Shown: positions 35,671-43,828 of the stretch, piece after piece
How positions within the stretch are numbered: position 1 is the stretch's first letter
Layout of the letters: each line of letters begins with the position of its first letter
Assembly (NCBI RefSeq): GCF_000378625.1
Contig: NZ_KB905165.1
Coordinates: forward strand, 62,001-126,000
Reading direction: 5' to 3'
DNA: 64,000 nucleotides
Origin: Colwellia piezophila ATCC BAA-637
Lineage (GTDB): Bacteria; Pseudomonadota; Gammaproteobacteria; Enterobacterales; Alteromonadaceae
Notes under the pieces: generated by a model
What the model was told of the DNA's origin: nothing
The model's database searches: none
The model's input: only the letters and a program-made list of their open reading frames with translations
Made by a program: the position numbers and the translations under genes

Positions 35671-36471
35671 TTAGTCAACCTGAAAGCCACCTAAATGCGT
35701 TGTTACCTTAGCAGCTTCTAGTGTAGCCCTTTGCATCGATAACTTTATATCATCAGTCTTTAGGTACTCGGCAACAAAATGACCCTGATAACAATCACCA
35801 CATCCCGTTGTATCAATTACGTTTTCGACATTGACGGCTGCACACTCAAAAACATGGCCTTTATGGTAGGCAACACTTCCATTTTCACCGAAAGTTAGTA
35901 TAAATATAGTATTTGATATTTTTGACCGCTCTAAAAATATGTTCTTCATAGACTCTTCAGCGCTAGAAAAAAATATATCAATGCCGTCAATTAGGTTTTC
36001 CCACTCAGTGAAATCTCTCTGGTCATTGAAATCTACGGCAACGAGATAGTCATTTTGTTTTTTAAATTCAAGCAGCTCTTTTAGGTTTGGCTCCCATAGA
36101 GTTGCAATAATTGCGTCCATGTTTGAAATAATAGATTTATCATCAACGCTTAAAGAAAAATTAACGCTCACTCCACCATTCCATGCGCCATTTTCAAAAT
36201 AACGGTCGCCATCGTTATCAATTTTAATTACATGATTGGCCGTTTCACCTTTTACCTGATACAAATACTTGGTATGAATATTAAGAGTATTTATACTTTC
36301 TAGTATGTTCTGTGCATACGAGTCATTTCCAATCATACCCATCAGATAAATCTCAACATCCGTCCTTGAAGACAATTGAACTGCTATATTTAGCGCCTCT
36401 CCTCCTGGAGTTACAACATTCTTCTGTGGATACACATCCACACAGCAAGTACCAAGAGCTAAGATTTTCAC
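35671..36471 (-). CDS. PfkB family carbohydrate kinase
   Basis: 266 residues. MKILALGTCCVDVYPQKNVV, the PfkB N-terminal box with GGEALNIAVQLS, and the C-terminal signature DTTGCGDCYQGHF with catalytic Asp in GCGD. It is short and like fructoselysine or sugar kinases; substrate unknown. The usual DTxGAGD has Cys for Ala, which is tolerated. Cassette gene next to an atypical attC. Confidence 0.88.
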   Translation of the reverse strand: MKILALGTCCVDVYPQKNVVTPGGEALNIAVQLSSRTDVEIYLMGMIGNDSYAQNILESINTLNIHTKYLYQVKGETANHVIKIDNDGDRYFENGAWNGGVSVNFSLSVDDKSIISNMDAIIATLWEPNLKELLEFKKQNDYLVAVDFNDQRDFTEWENLIDGIDIFFSSAEESMKNIFLERSKISNTIFILTFGENGSVAYHKGHVFECAAVNVENVIDTTGCGDCYQGHFVAEYLKTDDIKLSMQRATLEAAKVTTHLGGFQVD

Positions 36472-36493
36472 AGTTTCTCCTATTTATGTTTTC

Positions 36494-36588
36494 TAACGCC
36501 TCACTAAGAGGCAAATAATAGTTGGTTAAAATAAGCGACGAAGGAGCAAAAACCAACTGTTATTTGTCCTGATTGAAACGCTTGTTAT
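36494..36588 (-). repeat. attC site
   Basis: 95 bp, arms GTTGGT / ACCAAC. Confidence 0.92.
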
Positions 36589-37004
36589 ATGCCCAGTTGC
36601 TTCTGTAGAAAGTAACAGGTGTGTCCATCTGGCATATTAGCCAATTCACCAAAAACTGAATAACCTGCTTTTACATAAAAGCCTAACGCCTGAAACGTCG
36701 TCGTTTCTAATCGAATATTAGTGGTTGTTTTGGATAAAGCATATTCTTCCATTTGAGATAGGAGTTTAAGTCCCCAACCATCATTACGGACGCTTTCATC
36801 AATCCAGAGGCCTTGAATATACATCCAGTTCCAATTTATTTCTCCTAGAATACCACCAACAATTTTACCTGAGTCATCTTTTACAAAGGACGAAATTTTC
36901 TCCCTGAATACGGCTCCAGTAAAAGATTCATTAAATTTTGTAAGGCCTGTCCTTAAAGCTTCGATATCATCATCTTGCGGCGGTAAAGGTTTAGTTAACT
37001 CCAT
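36585..37004 (-). CDS. GNAT family N-acetyltransferase
   Basis: 139 residues. GIDESVRNDGWGLKLLSQME-like motif A (LWIDESVRNDGWGLKLL, with Q/RxxGxG replaced by RNDGWG) and ALGFYVKAGYSVFGEL are the acetyl-CoA-binding region. Substrate unknown. Cassette gene. Confidence 0.85.
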   Translation of the reverse strand: MELTKPLPPQDDDIEALRTGLTKFNESFTGAVFREKISSFVKDDSGKIVGGILGEINWNWMYIQGLWIDESVRNDGWGLKLLSQMEEYALSKTTTNIRLETTTFQALGFYVKAGYSVFGELANMPDGHTCYFLQKQLGI

Positions 37005-37032
37005 AGTATGCTACGAACTCCGTTTGGGCATA

Positions 37033-37259
37033 TAACGCCCCAATAAGGGGCTAAGAATTGTTTGCTAAAATGTGTAGCGGAGCGAAACGCAGCCAACAAA
37101 CTTGAATAACTTCTTTTGCTAAATCAACGCCAACTTTGGTACGATACATATCAGGACTCTTTATAATATATTTGTGTGGTAACTTTTATATTACCTCACT
37201 CTTTAGGGAGTGAGGGAGTCCAATTATCTGTTGCGTGTCCCTGTTTATTGCCTTGTTAG
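37033..37259 (-). repeat. attC interrupted by an IS remnant
   Basis: Left half (TAACGCCCCAATAAGGGGC ... GCAGCCAAC) and right half (CTGTTGCGTGTCC ... TTGTTAG) are normal attC; about 130 bp of foreign sequence lie between, at about 37100-37228. Confidence 0.85.
37098..37228 (-). mobile_element. Remnant of an IS110/IS1111-type element
   Basis: From an ATG at 37149 the minus strand reads MYRTKVGVDLAKEVIQV, the N-terminus of IS110/IS1111 DEDD transposases with the first catalytic Asp in VGVDLAK. It then runs into attC sequence. The preceding 75 bp (AT-rich, with CTCTTTAGGGAGTGAGGGAG) look like the element's left end. Only the 5' end survives; the rest was deleted. IS1111-group elements are known to target attC sites, which fits. 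Confidence 0.78.
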
Positions 37260-37675
37260 CTACCTTTAACTTTAAAGTGTACCCTGACGAAACCAGGGCC
37301 CCAACTCTGATTTTTAAAACCAAGCAATTTATCAAAATCAAACTCTGAGATAAGAAATTCGTTGTCTTTTCCCCAGGACATTTGATAACTCATATCTTCA
37401 GGGTGACCATTTAACCGAATGAGATAACCTGTAGTTCTCGTACCATCAACTTTCTCAACAAATATTTGAGTCTGCCAATTTGAAGTAGCGCCACAGTCTG
37501 CATTTACAACTACGGCTCTCATACTTTTGTCTGGGGAATATAACTCTTCATATTCATCAAAGGAACAGCCACCGGCCATAAGAGCTGCTAATAACCAAAA
37601 GGGAGTGGAAATAATTATGAATCCCCAAAACATCACTGCTCCGGCATTCCAAAAAAACTTTAGTAATTTGCTCAA
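37256..37675 (-). CDS. Membrane-anchored protein, unknown function
   Basis: 139 residues. One or two N-terminal membrane helices, then a beta-rich domain beginning ELYSPDKSMRAVVVNADCGA with TSNWQTQIFV, a pattern also found in other cassette-type proteins (DUF5412-like). Two cysteines flank it. Function unknown. Confidence 0.68.
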   Translation of the reverse strand: MSKLLKFFWNAGAVMFWGFIIISTPFWLLAALMAGGCSFDEYEELYSPDKSMRAVVVNADCGATSNWQTQIFVEKVDGTRTTGYLIRLNGHPEDMSYQMSWGKDNEFLISEFDFDKLLGFKNQSWGPGFVRVHFKVKGS

Positions 37676-37696
37676 CTCTCGTCATTCCTAGGTAGC

Positions 37697-37791
37697 TAAC
37701 GCCGTTTAAGCGGCAAATTGCTGTTGGCTAAAATAAGTGAGGCACGAACAAAAAGCCAACTGTAATTTGTCCTTCTTGAGTGGCTTGTTAG
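37697..37791 (-). repeat. attC site
   Basis: 95 bp, arms GTTGGC / GCCAAC; belongs to the ParE-type toxin cassette. Confidence 0.92.
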
Positions 37792-37797
37792 CCGTAT

Positions 37798-38097
37798 TTA
37801 GCTCTGTAAAAGAAATCTTCGTAGATCTTGCTCTTGGCGCATGACATGTAAAATATATACCTTGTCGCTATCAACCTTATAGAAGATACGACACGGATTA
37901 ACAGTAACTTCACGGTAATTTAAGTTACTTAATTCTAGAGGTCTTTTACCTGATTCTGGATGACTCTCTAATCTTGATATTTTATCAAATACTTTTCGGG
38001 TTAAATTTTTAGCCGCTTTGATATTACTTAGAGCAATATATTCAGCTATCCTATTTAAATCATCAAGTGCTGGAGATGTCCATATTACTTCAGCCAT
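37798..38097 (-). CDS. RelE/ParE family toxin
   Basis: 99 residues. VIWTSPALDDLNRIAEYIAL and ...FDKISRLESHPESGKRPLEL, PCRIFYKVDSDKVYILHVM, RQEQDLRRFL are the ParE/RelE layout; the closing histidine and arginine pattern suggests a gyrase- or ribosome-directed toxin, not resolved here. The start overlaps the antitoxin end by 13 bp. Confidence 0.9.
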   Translation of the reverse strand: MAEVIWTSPALDDLNRIAEYIALSNIKAAKNLTRKVFDKISRLESHPESGKRPLELSNLNYREVTVNPCRIFYKVDSDKVYILHVMRQEQDLRRFLLQS

Positions 38098-38342
38098 TTG
38101 CTCATTTTCTCTTTTGCTTCTTGATTCGAGAATATATTACCATTTTTAATAGCTTGCTCACCGCGTGCAACACCTTCAAGAATTGCCATTCGTTGTTGCA
38201 TGAACTCATAATCATCAACATCAACTAAATAAGCAGATGGCCGGCCGTGCTCAGTAATTAACACTGGCTCTTTGGAAGTGTGGAGTTCAGCTAAAATTTT
38301 GGTGGCTTGACGTTTTAGCGTTGTAACAAGTTCGACTCTCAT
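38085..38342 (-). CDS. Antitoxin, Phd/YefM type
   Basis: 85 residues. LKRQATKILAELHTSKEPVL and ITEHGRPSAYLVDVDDYEFM are the Phd/YefM DNA-binding domain. First gene of the pair, same direction as the array but with its own promoter; a second such operon in addition to 35055-35580. Confidence 0.92.
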   Translation of the reverse strand: MRVELVTTLKRQATKILAELHTSKEPVLITEHGRPSAYLVDVDDYEFMQQRMAILEGVARGEQAIKNGNIFSNQEAKEKMSKWLK

Positions 38343-38370
38343 GATAACTCCTATTTAGAAGATAAATAAT

Positions 38371-38406
38371 GTATCACAATAGTATCACATAAATTCGAGG
38401 TTACAA
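38371..38406 (-). promoter_or_regulatory. Candidate promoter and operator of the second TA pair
   Basis: On the minus strand TTGTAA (38406-38401) and TACTAT (38384-38379) are 16 bp apart. The -10 lies between two GTATCAC direct repeats (38371-38377 and 38382-38388), a likely antitoxin binding site. Confidence 0.5.
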
Positions 38407-38415
38407 CTATACGGC

Positions 38416-38514
38416 TAACGCCCACGTTAAGGCGCTTTTTAATAGTTTGCTAAAATTGTGAAGCGAAGCGGAACCGAGCAAACTGTAAAAAGTCCTGCTT
38501 TAACTACTTGTTAT
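38416..38514 (-). repeat. attC site
   Basis: 99 bp, arms GTTTGC / GCAAAC. Confidence 0.9.
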
Positions 38515-38879
38515 GTACTTTGCAGGTTTAGCCAATTCATTGCGGCTTCTTGGTCACGAAATGACTTAGTATTATTACTAGTTACACTATCGATTATTTG
38601 GTGCTGTATATTGTTACAAACAATTATTGCAGATGCGTAACATCCATTATCTTTATACCATTTAGCTACTGCTTTAGCCGATGAAACAACATCAGGTGAA
38701 CCTAGAGTATCCTCATCCCAAAACTCCATTTTCCGCCATGACTTTAGATTTTTATTTAATATTGACTCCTGAATTCTTGAAAGAATATCCTTCAATCCTA
38801 TTTCATTAAATGGGCCAAATACTTTAATCTTTAGTAAATCACCTTCCCACATAAGGGAAATATCACCATGTGCGTTCAT
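38511..38879 (-). CDS. Cassette protein, SpoIIAA/STAS-like layout
   Basis: 122 residues from the ATG at 38879 (MNAHGDISLMWEGDLLKIKV). FGPFNEIGLKDILSRIQESI, ...YASAIIVCNNIQHQIIDSVT and KSFRDQEAAMNWL resemble STAS/SpoIIAA-like proteins. Function unknown. Cassette gene. Confidence 0.68.
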   Translation of the reverse strand: MNAHGDISLMWEGDLLKIKVFGPFNEIGLKDILSRIQESILNKNLKSWRKMEFWDEDTLGSPDVVSSAKAVAKWYKDNGCYASAIIVCNNIQHQIIDSVTSNNTKSFRDQEAAMNWLNLQST

Positions 38880-38901
38880 AGGTTCTCCGTAAATAGGCAC
38901 A

Positions 38902-38993
38902 TAACGCCTCACTAAGAGGCAAATAATAGTTGGTTAAAATAAGCGACGAAGGAGCAAAAACCAACTATTATTTGTCCTTTTGAGTGACTTATG
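38902..38993 (-). repeat. attC, right end CTTATG
   Basis: 92 bp, arms GTTGGT / ACCAAC; right GTTA changed to TTAT. Confidence 0.85.
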
Positions 38994-39009
38994 TTTTGAC
39001 GCGCATATC

Positions 39010-39240
39010 TTATTTCAAGTTTCTTCTAGCTTTAAACCTTAATTTCACATAATCAAACAAAAATACAGCTACAGACAATACAACTGCCAAGATTATGAAA
39101 AAACCATTAAAGTCGTCACCAACAAGGTGAAATAATTTAAGTATTTGGTAGATAGGTTCCCACCCACCAATAATTATCAAAAAGCCAATAGCTCTAGGAC
39201 TAATGCTGGCTATATTACTTAAGTAAGTTTTAATTAACAT
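39010..39240 (-). CDS. Small membrane protein
   Basis: 76 residues with two hydrophobic helices and a basic end KLRFKARRNLK. No family recognised. Cassette gene. Confidence 0.65.
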   Translation of the reverse strand: MLIKTYLSNIASISPRAIGFLIIIGGWEPIYQILKLFHLVGDDFNGFFIILAVVLSVAVFLFDYVKLRFKARRNLK

Positions 39241-39301
39241 AAATCCACCTACTTTTTACTAGCCCAAAAATGAAAAATATACTCATCATTATATAAAAAC
39301 A

Positions 39302-39395
39302 TAACGCCCAAATAATGGGCAAATATCAGTTGGTTAAAATAAGCGACGCAGGAGCAAAAACCAACTGTTATTTGTCCTGATTAATTTTCTTATAG
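39302..39395 (-). repeat. attC, right end CTTATAGG
   Basis: 94 bp, arms GTTGGT / ACCAAC. Confidence 0.85.
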
Positions 39396-39724
39396 GTTTT
39401 ATTTGCTACAGCTTTATTTTGCGACAGTTGTAATTGCAATTCCCTTGCTTTAATTAAATTTTGTTTGTCATGTTCCGTTGGAGAAACCCAGATAGAGTCT
39501 GCACCATCATTGGCTAAACCTATAAACCAATCAAGTGACGATGCTATTGCAGCTTGTGTATGTTCGGGATTTCCTTCCTCAATTTGGCGGTAAAATATGA
39601 CATTGTCTGTCAGTTTCCCCATGACAGCTTGGTAACCAACAGACATAACCAATTTGAATCCAATTACACCACTTAAAGTAGCACCAAGAATAAAACTGAT
39701 TATAGAAATACTTGCTGTTTTCAT
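39368..39724 (-). CDS. Membrane-anchored protein, unknown function
   Basis: 118 residues from the ATG at 39724, which follows GGAGG. One N-terminal helix (about 5-25), then a soluble, helical domain WFIGLANDGADSIWVSPTEH... rich in Lys/Gln. Cassette gene; its stop lies inside the attC. Confidence 0.68.
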   Translation of the reverse strand: MKTASISIISFILGATLSGVIGFKLVMSVGYQAVMGKLTDNVIFYRQIEEGNPEHTQAAIASSLDWFIGLANDGADSIWVSPTEHDKQNLIKARELQLQLSQNKAVANKTYKKINQDK

Positions 39725-39742
39725 ATGCTCCTCCATGAAACC

Positions 39743-39836
39743 TAACGCCCCAATAAGGGGCTAAAAATTGTTTGCTAAAATGTGTAGCGCAGCGAAACCG
39801 AGCAAACTGTTTTTAGTCCTGCTTGATTGGCTTATG
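39743..39836 (-). repeat. attC, right end CTTATG
   Basis: 94 bp, arms GTTTGC / GCAAAC. Confidence 0.85.
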
Positions 39837-39839
39837 CTA

Positions 39840-40418
39840 CTAGAACTCCGTAAACTTAATGCCATTAAAAAACGCATCGCTATCATTTTGTAATGTTGAA
39901 TATCCAGTATCTTCAAAGTAACGACTAGAGTACTCAATATTTACACCTACGGTGTTCTTTTTAGGGTGTTGGCAATTATATCCAATGCTTTCATATACCA
40001 TTGAAGCATTGCCTCCTTGAATTTTAGCATTCGTATCTGTTGATATTGAGTGATATTTCACACAAACAGCACCATTAAGTGAAGAAAGGTTTTCAGTGTT
40101 TTCTCGGTTCTCAAATCGTCCAGTATCTGGAGTGGATGCTCTTGAACTAACAATATATTCTAAGAGTTTTTTATCTGAATCTAAACTTGGCAATTTAAAT
40201 ATAGAAACGTTTACAACATGCGATTCATTTTTATTAAGTCCTTTACTCCCAAGAGATGATTGATAGCCTGAAGCAGCTATAACCACCCAATCTCCATTTT
40301 GTGGAGGGAGTGTATTAACACCATAAATGTTAATAGGGCTATTTGAATTTACAATTGGTGCAACAGTTGCGCACGAAGCAAGAAATATACTTGATACTAA
40401 TACTATAATTTTAAACAC
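39840..40418 (-). CDS. Lipoprotein, unknown function
   Basis: 192 residues with lipobox LASC near residue 16 (MFKIIVLVSSIFLASCATVA). The body is beta-rich and carries two further Cys (GAVCVKYH, GYNCQHPKK). No motif recognised. Probably anchored in the outer membrane. Cassette gene. Confidence 0.7.
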   Translation of the reverse strand: MFKIIVLVSSIFLASCATVAPIVNSNSPINIYGVNTLPPQNGDWVVIAASGYQSSLGSKGLNKNESHVVNVSIFKLPSLDSDKKLLEYIVSSRASTPDTGRFENRENTENLSSLNGAVCVKYHSISTDTNAKIQGGNASMVYESIGYNCQHPKKNTVGVNIEYSSRYFEDTGYSTLQNDSDAFFNGIKFTEF

Positions 40419-40437
40419 TAAACTTTCCTTAGTAGCA

Positions 40438-40531
40438 TAACGCCTACTTAAGCGGAAAAATATAGTTGGCTAAAATGTTGAACGGAGTGAAAACAGCCAA
40501 CTGTATTTTTTCCGTTTGAAGTTCTTGTTAT
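40438..40531 (-). repeat. attC site
   Basis: 94 bp, arms GTTGGC / GCCAAC. Confidence 0.9.
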
Positions 40532-40552
40532 GTGTAATATGCTGATATACCA

Positions 40553-40798
40553 CTATAAAAAACTAAGCAGCAATAGTAAACCTATAATTACTGAACCAAA
40601 TAAAAGGTATTTACCAAACGTGGAATTTCCTTGAAGAGTTTCTTGATGTTGTGCTTTAAACTCAGCCAACTGAGAATCATTTAGTTGAGAACAATGATCA
40701 CATTCATCTAATGTCACAGGGTAATATAAGTCACATCTATCACATCGTTTTTGTTTCGGCTGCTTAGCTTTCATTGCTAGACTCATCCCTACCGACAT
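40553..40798 (-). CDS. Zinc-ribbon membrane protein
   Basis: 81 residues. CDRCDLYYPVTLDECDHCSQ gives two CxxC knuckles, then a helical linker and a C-terminal transmembrane helix. A small zinc-binding, membrane-tethered protein of unknown role. An alternative start is four codons later. Cassette gene. Confidence 0.72.
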   Translation of the reverse strand: MSVGMSLAMKAKQPKQKRCDRCDLYYPVTLDECDHCSQLNDSQLAEFKAQHQETLQGNSTFGKYLLFGSVIIGLLLLLSFL

Positions 40799-40817
40799 GG
40801 TGAACTCCTTTTACACA

Positions 40818-40913
40818 TAACGCCACAATAAGCGGCTAAGTAACAGTTGGCTAAAATGTGAAGCGAAGCGGAAACGAGCCAACTGTTGCGTGTCCGTTTG
40901 ATTGCCTTGTTAG
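40818..40913 (-). repeat. attC site
   Basis: 96 bp, arms GTTGGC / GCCAAC; its left block CAATAAGCGG pairs with CCGTTTGATTG on the right. Confidence 0.93.
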
Positions 40914-41199
40914 TTGATGTTTCGTTAAAAGCACCAATTTTACAATACGTTACCATGTTTGTGAGTTATTCGGAAGAAGCAATAAACGCCCAGCACCACT
41001 ACACACAAAAGCTTGAACTTTGAGCCACTCACGAAATAATATTGAAGCGAACGCTACAAACCTAAAGTGACAAATGAGGCTAGAATTTTGCTGGATATCA
41101 CCTAAAAGTGAATGGCGAAAACGGAGGCGTAACCCACCAAACCAATTTAGAAAACACCGCTTTTACAATAAAAAATGTACTTGAACTAGTGGTGCCAAC
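40914..41199. other. Gene-less cassette, family A
   Basis: 286 bp without a gene. Very similar to 52314-52589 over almost its whole length (for example AATAAACGCCCAGCACCACT and GGCGAAAACGGAGGCGTAAC), and less so to 47516-47799. A short frame here reads through non-conserved indels, so it is unlikely to code. Confidence 0.82.
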
Positions 41200-41292
41200 T
41201 AACGCCACGTTAAGCGGCAAAAAATTGTTGGCTAAAATTGTGAACGGAGTGAAACAGCCAACTGTTTTTTGTCCGTTTGAACGCCTTGTTAG
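41200..41292 (-). repeat. attC site
   Basis: 93 bp, arms GTTGGC / GCCAAC. Confidence 0.92.
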
Positions 41293-41660
41293 AGCGAATC
41301 ACCCGTAACATACATACCACCTATAACCCAAGTCCACATAAGAACAGGAATCATAATAATATGTAGTAAATGAAGGTACTTGTTACCTCGGTGTTTAAAA
41401 CAGCTAAACAACATGGAAACTAAAGGTAAAACACAAAAAGCACTATAAACTCCCATATAATCAAAACTACTTAACTTAAAGTGACTTATCAGAAGCGCAG
41501 TGCCGAATAGAGTAAGCATCATTACTCCATGCGCGCTAATTAAAACCCTTTCAGTCACTTTTACTGACTGGTTATTAAACCAAAAAGCTAATGAAGCTCC
41601 TGAACAAATGGCTATATAAATTAGTATATATAAAATGTCCGTTAAATCACTCAAAAACAC
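41289..41660 (-). CDS. Membrane protein, unknown function
   Basis: 123 residues, about four transmembrane helices, little polar sequence. No family recognised. Its stop overlaps the attC end. Cassette gene. Confidence 0.68.
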   Translation of the reverse strand: MFLSDLTDILYILIYIAICSGASLAFWFNNQSVKVTERVLISAHGVMMLTLFGTALLISHFKLSSFDYMGVYSAFCVLPLVSMLFSCFKHRGNKYLHLLHIIMIPVLMWTWVIGGMYVTGDSL

Positions 41661-41680
41661 TCTAAACTCCCCATTCGCTC

Positions 41681-41772
41681 TAACGCCCTGTTAAGAGGCA
41701 AAATTTAGTTGGCTAAAATGTTGAGGAACGAAAACAGCCAACTGAATTTTGTCCTTTTGAACAGCTTGTTAT
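41681..41772 (-). repeat. attC site
   Basis: 92 bp, arms GTTGGC / GCCAAC. Confidence 0.92.
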
Positions 41773-41781
41773 ACGTAATTA

Positions 41782-42183
41782 TCACCGTTCTAGTATATAG
41801 AGAATCTCTTCAAAACACTCTGCGGAGCAATAAGTTTCTCTATATTTCTTAACAAGATTCAGTACTTCAGCCTCTTTTTTGGTCATTCGTTTAAGTTTTC
41901 GACCTTTATCAGTAAATGACTCTACCTTTATTTGTACGACTTCTTCTATAACATTAAGTGCTTCATCATGTTTTTTGTCTCGTAATATTTCCGCGAGATA
42001 CAACAGAAGCTGGGCTTCCAATGCAACTCCCATATCTTTATTTTCATATACATCGTCGATGATTACTTGAAACTTAGCCTGAGATGAATCAAGCACAAAT
42101 TTGAAAACTAAACCACAGAATGAAACACCCAAAAAGAAGCCAATTATTAATATATCTTTACGAGAATAATTATCTAGTTTCAT
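41782..42183 (-). CDS. Membrane-anchored helical protein
   Basis: 133 residues. One transmembrane helix near the N-terminus (about 10-27), then a helical, strongly charged domain with KLKRMTKKEAEVLNLVKKYR. No family recognised. Cassette gene. Confidence 0.65.
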   Translation of the reverse strand: MKLDNYSRKDILIIGFFLGVSFCGLVFKFVLDSSQAKFQVIIDDVYENKDMGVALEAQLLLYLAEILRDKKHDEALNVIEEVVQIKVESFTDKGRKLKRMTKKEAEVLNLVKKYRETYCSAECFEEILYILER

Positions 42184-42267
42184 AGTTTATTTACAACGCT
42201 TCACCTAGTTAGATAAATGTAATTAATATTTTTCTGGCACGATAATATTGAAATACTCTATTACGTA

Positions 42268-42361
42268 TAACGCCCCAATAAGAGGCTAAAAATGGTTGGC
42301 TAAAATAGTGAGGCACGAACGGCAGCCAACTTTTTTTAGTCCTGCTTGATTGGCTTGTTAT
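42268..42361 (-). repeat. attC site
   Basis: 94 bp, arms GTTGGC / GCCAAC. Confidence 0.9.
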
Positions 42362-43032
42362 AAGGCGATTACACCTTGCACTAGTTTAGCAAAATAACTT
42401 GGGTTACTTTGCACAATAAAGTGACCACCACTAGCCTTAACAATATTGATATTTATACATAATTCTGTGAATACATCCACTGATTTTTTACTAACTAGAT
42501 AATCATTACTTGCTTTGACATAAGTGCATGGAATTGAGATTGGCTCTTTGGGACGGACTAAGTTTGCTATTACATTAAGCCTTTGCCTTAACACTGAATT
42601 ATTTATTAGCTTTAGAGATGAAAGAAATAACTCAACTAGTTTTTTACTACCAAGTTGAGCAAATAAAACAGGACTTAAAATGAAGTGAGGAATAAAGCCA
42701 GAACGTACAAAGTTTAATGGTAACAGTTTATTAAAGCGGGTAAGTTTTGATGGGTTTTCTAAGAAACTAGCCGCAAAAATAATATGCTTAATATTTAACT
42801 TTGGCAGTAAAGATAAATGATATGCAATATAGCCAGAATAAGATTCAGCAAGAATGATTAATTCATCATTATCTAATAGCGATGCAATTTCTAAAGCCTG
42901 CTCCTTAGGTTCCTGTGAACATAAAGAGTTTAGACAAATCACCTGAGTCCCAATATGTTCAGGTAGCTCTTCTAGTAATGGATCAAACAATTTTCCTGTT
43001 CCATCCATTCCAGGAATAAGTAAAAGTTTAAT
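42358..43032 (-). CDS. Alpha/beta hydrolase with a non-ATG start
   Basis: About 224 residues if read from 43032. The first ATG (43008) lies inside the usual first strand, LLLIPGMDGTGKLFDPLLEE; relatives have about eight more residues. The codon in the expected start place is ATT (43032), with CTG just before, and AGAGGG seven bases upstream. Nucleophile elbow AESYSG, final histidine in GGHFIVQ. Cassette gene; substrate unknown. Confidence 0.75.
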   Translation of the reverse strand: MKLLLIPGMDGTGKLFDPLLEELPEHIGTQVICLNSLCSQEPKEQALEIASLLDNDELIILAESYSGYIAYHLSLLPKLNIKHIIFAASFLENPSKLTRFNKLLPLNFVRSGFIPHFILSPVLFAQLGSKKLVELFLSSLKLINNSVLRQRLNVIANLVRPKEPISIPCTYVKASNDYLVSKKSVDVFTELCININIVKASGGHFIVQSNPSYFAKLVQGVIAL

Positions 43033-43052
43033 CAGACTACCCTCTTGCCTTA

Positions 43053-43146
43053 TAACGCCCCCCTAAGAGGCAAAAAATAGTTGGTTAAAATTAGCGACGC
43101 AGGAGCAAAACCAACTGTTTTTTGTCCTGCTTGAGTGGCTTGTTAG
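43053..43146 (-). repeat. attC site
   Basis: 94 bp, arms GTTGGT / ACCAAC. Confidence 0.9.
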
Positions 43147-43691
43147 CTATTCACTGCTACCAGATATTTACCATCTGTATCTTTTTTCGGAAAACCCGAA
43201 ATACCCATATATGGAAATAGTTTTATTTTAAGGAACCATAAGCTACTAACTAAAAAGATCGCCAAGCCTAATTCAATAATATTTACAGTTAAATCACTTC
43301 CGAACCCATCAATGTGAGTTGGAAGCTTCATTGTTGTAAGAAATGCGTAAATCAAATATGCCTGATGGTAATTTTTTACAATGCCGTAAATTAAACTAGT
43401 AAAAAGAATCATGATTGTAGCAACTAAGGCAATAGCCACAGACTCACCCGATATTAATATTTCATAAAATGAAAATGTTATTAATACCGCAAGAAGTAAC
43501 ATAATCCCAACTATCGCATAGTTAAGGAATCTATATTTTCGAATCAAAGTTGCATCTTTGATAGCTGAAACAGCTGAGGCTAGTTTTTTTTCAGGAATTT
43601 CGTTTTCCGAATATTTCTCGAAGATAGTAGATCTAGACATACCATTGTCAAAGTCAGATTGACATTGCTTTTTTAATTTCCATATATTCAA
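43143..43691 (-). CDS. Membrane protein, unknown function
   Basis: 182 residues. A soluble N-terminal part MNIWKLKKQCQSDFDNGMSR is followed by four or so transmembrane helices. No family recognised. Cassette gene. Confidence 0.68.
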   Translation of the reverse strand: MNIWKLKKQCQSDFDNGMSRSTIFEKYSENEIPEKKLASAVSAIKDATLIRKYRFLNYAIVGIMLLLAVLITFSFYEILISGESVAIALVATIMILFTSLIYGIVKNYHQAYLIYAFLTTMKLPTHIDGFGSDLTVNIIELGLAIFLVSSLWFLKIKLFPYMGISGFPKKDTDGKYLVAVNS

Positions 43692-43719
43692 GTAACAACT
43701 CCAAATACTGATGAATAGC

Positions 43720-43816
43720 TAACGCCGTTTTAAGCGGCAAATTGCTGTTGGCTAAAATAAGTGAGGCACGAACAAAAAGCCAACTGTAATTTGTCCGACT
43801 TGAAAACCCTTGTTAT
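43720..43816 (-). repeat. attC site
   Basis: 97 bp, arms GTTGGC / GCCAAC; left block TTTTAAGCGG pairs with CCGACTTGAAAA. Confidence 0.93.
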
Positions 43817-43828
43817 ACGGCATTAACA

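Noticed and set aside
41108-41308. 66-codon plus-strand frame in a gene-less cassette
   Set aside because: It runs through attC sequence and is not preserved in the family A relatives.
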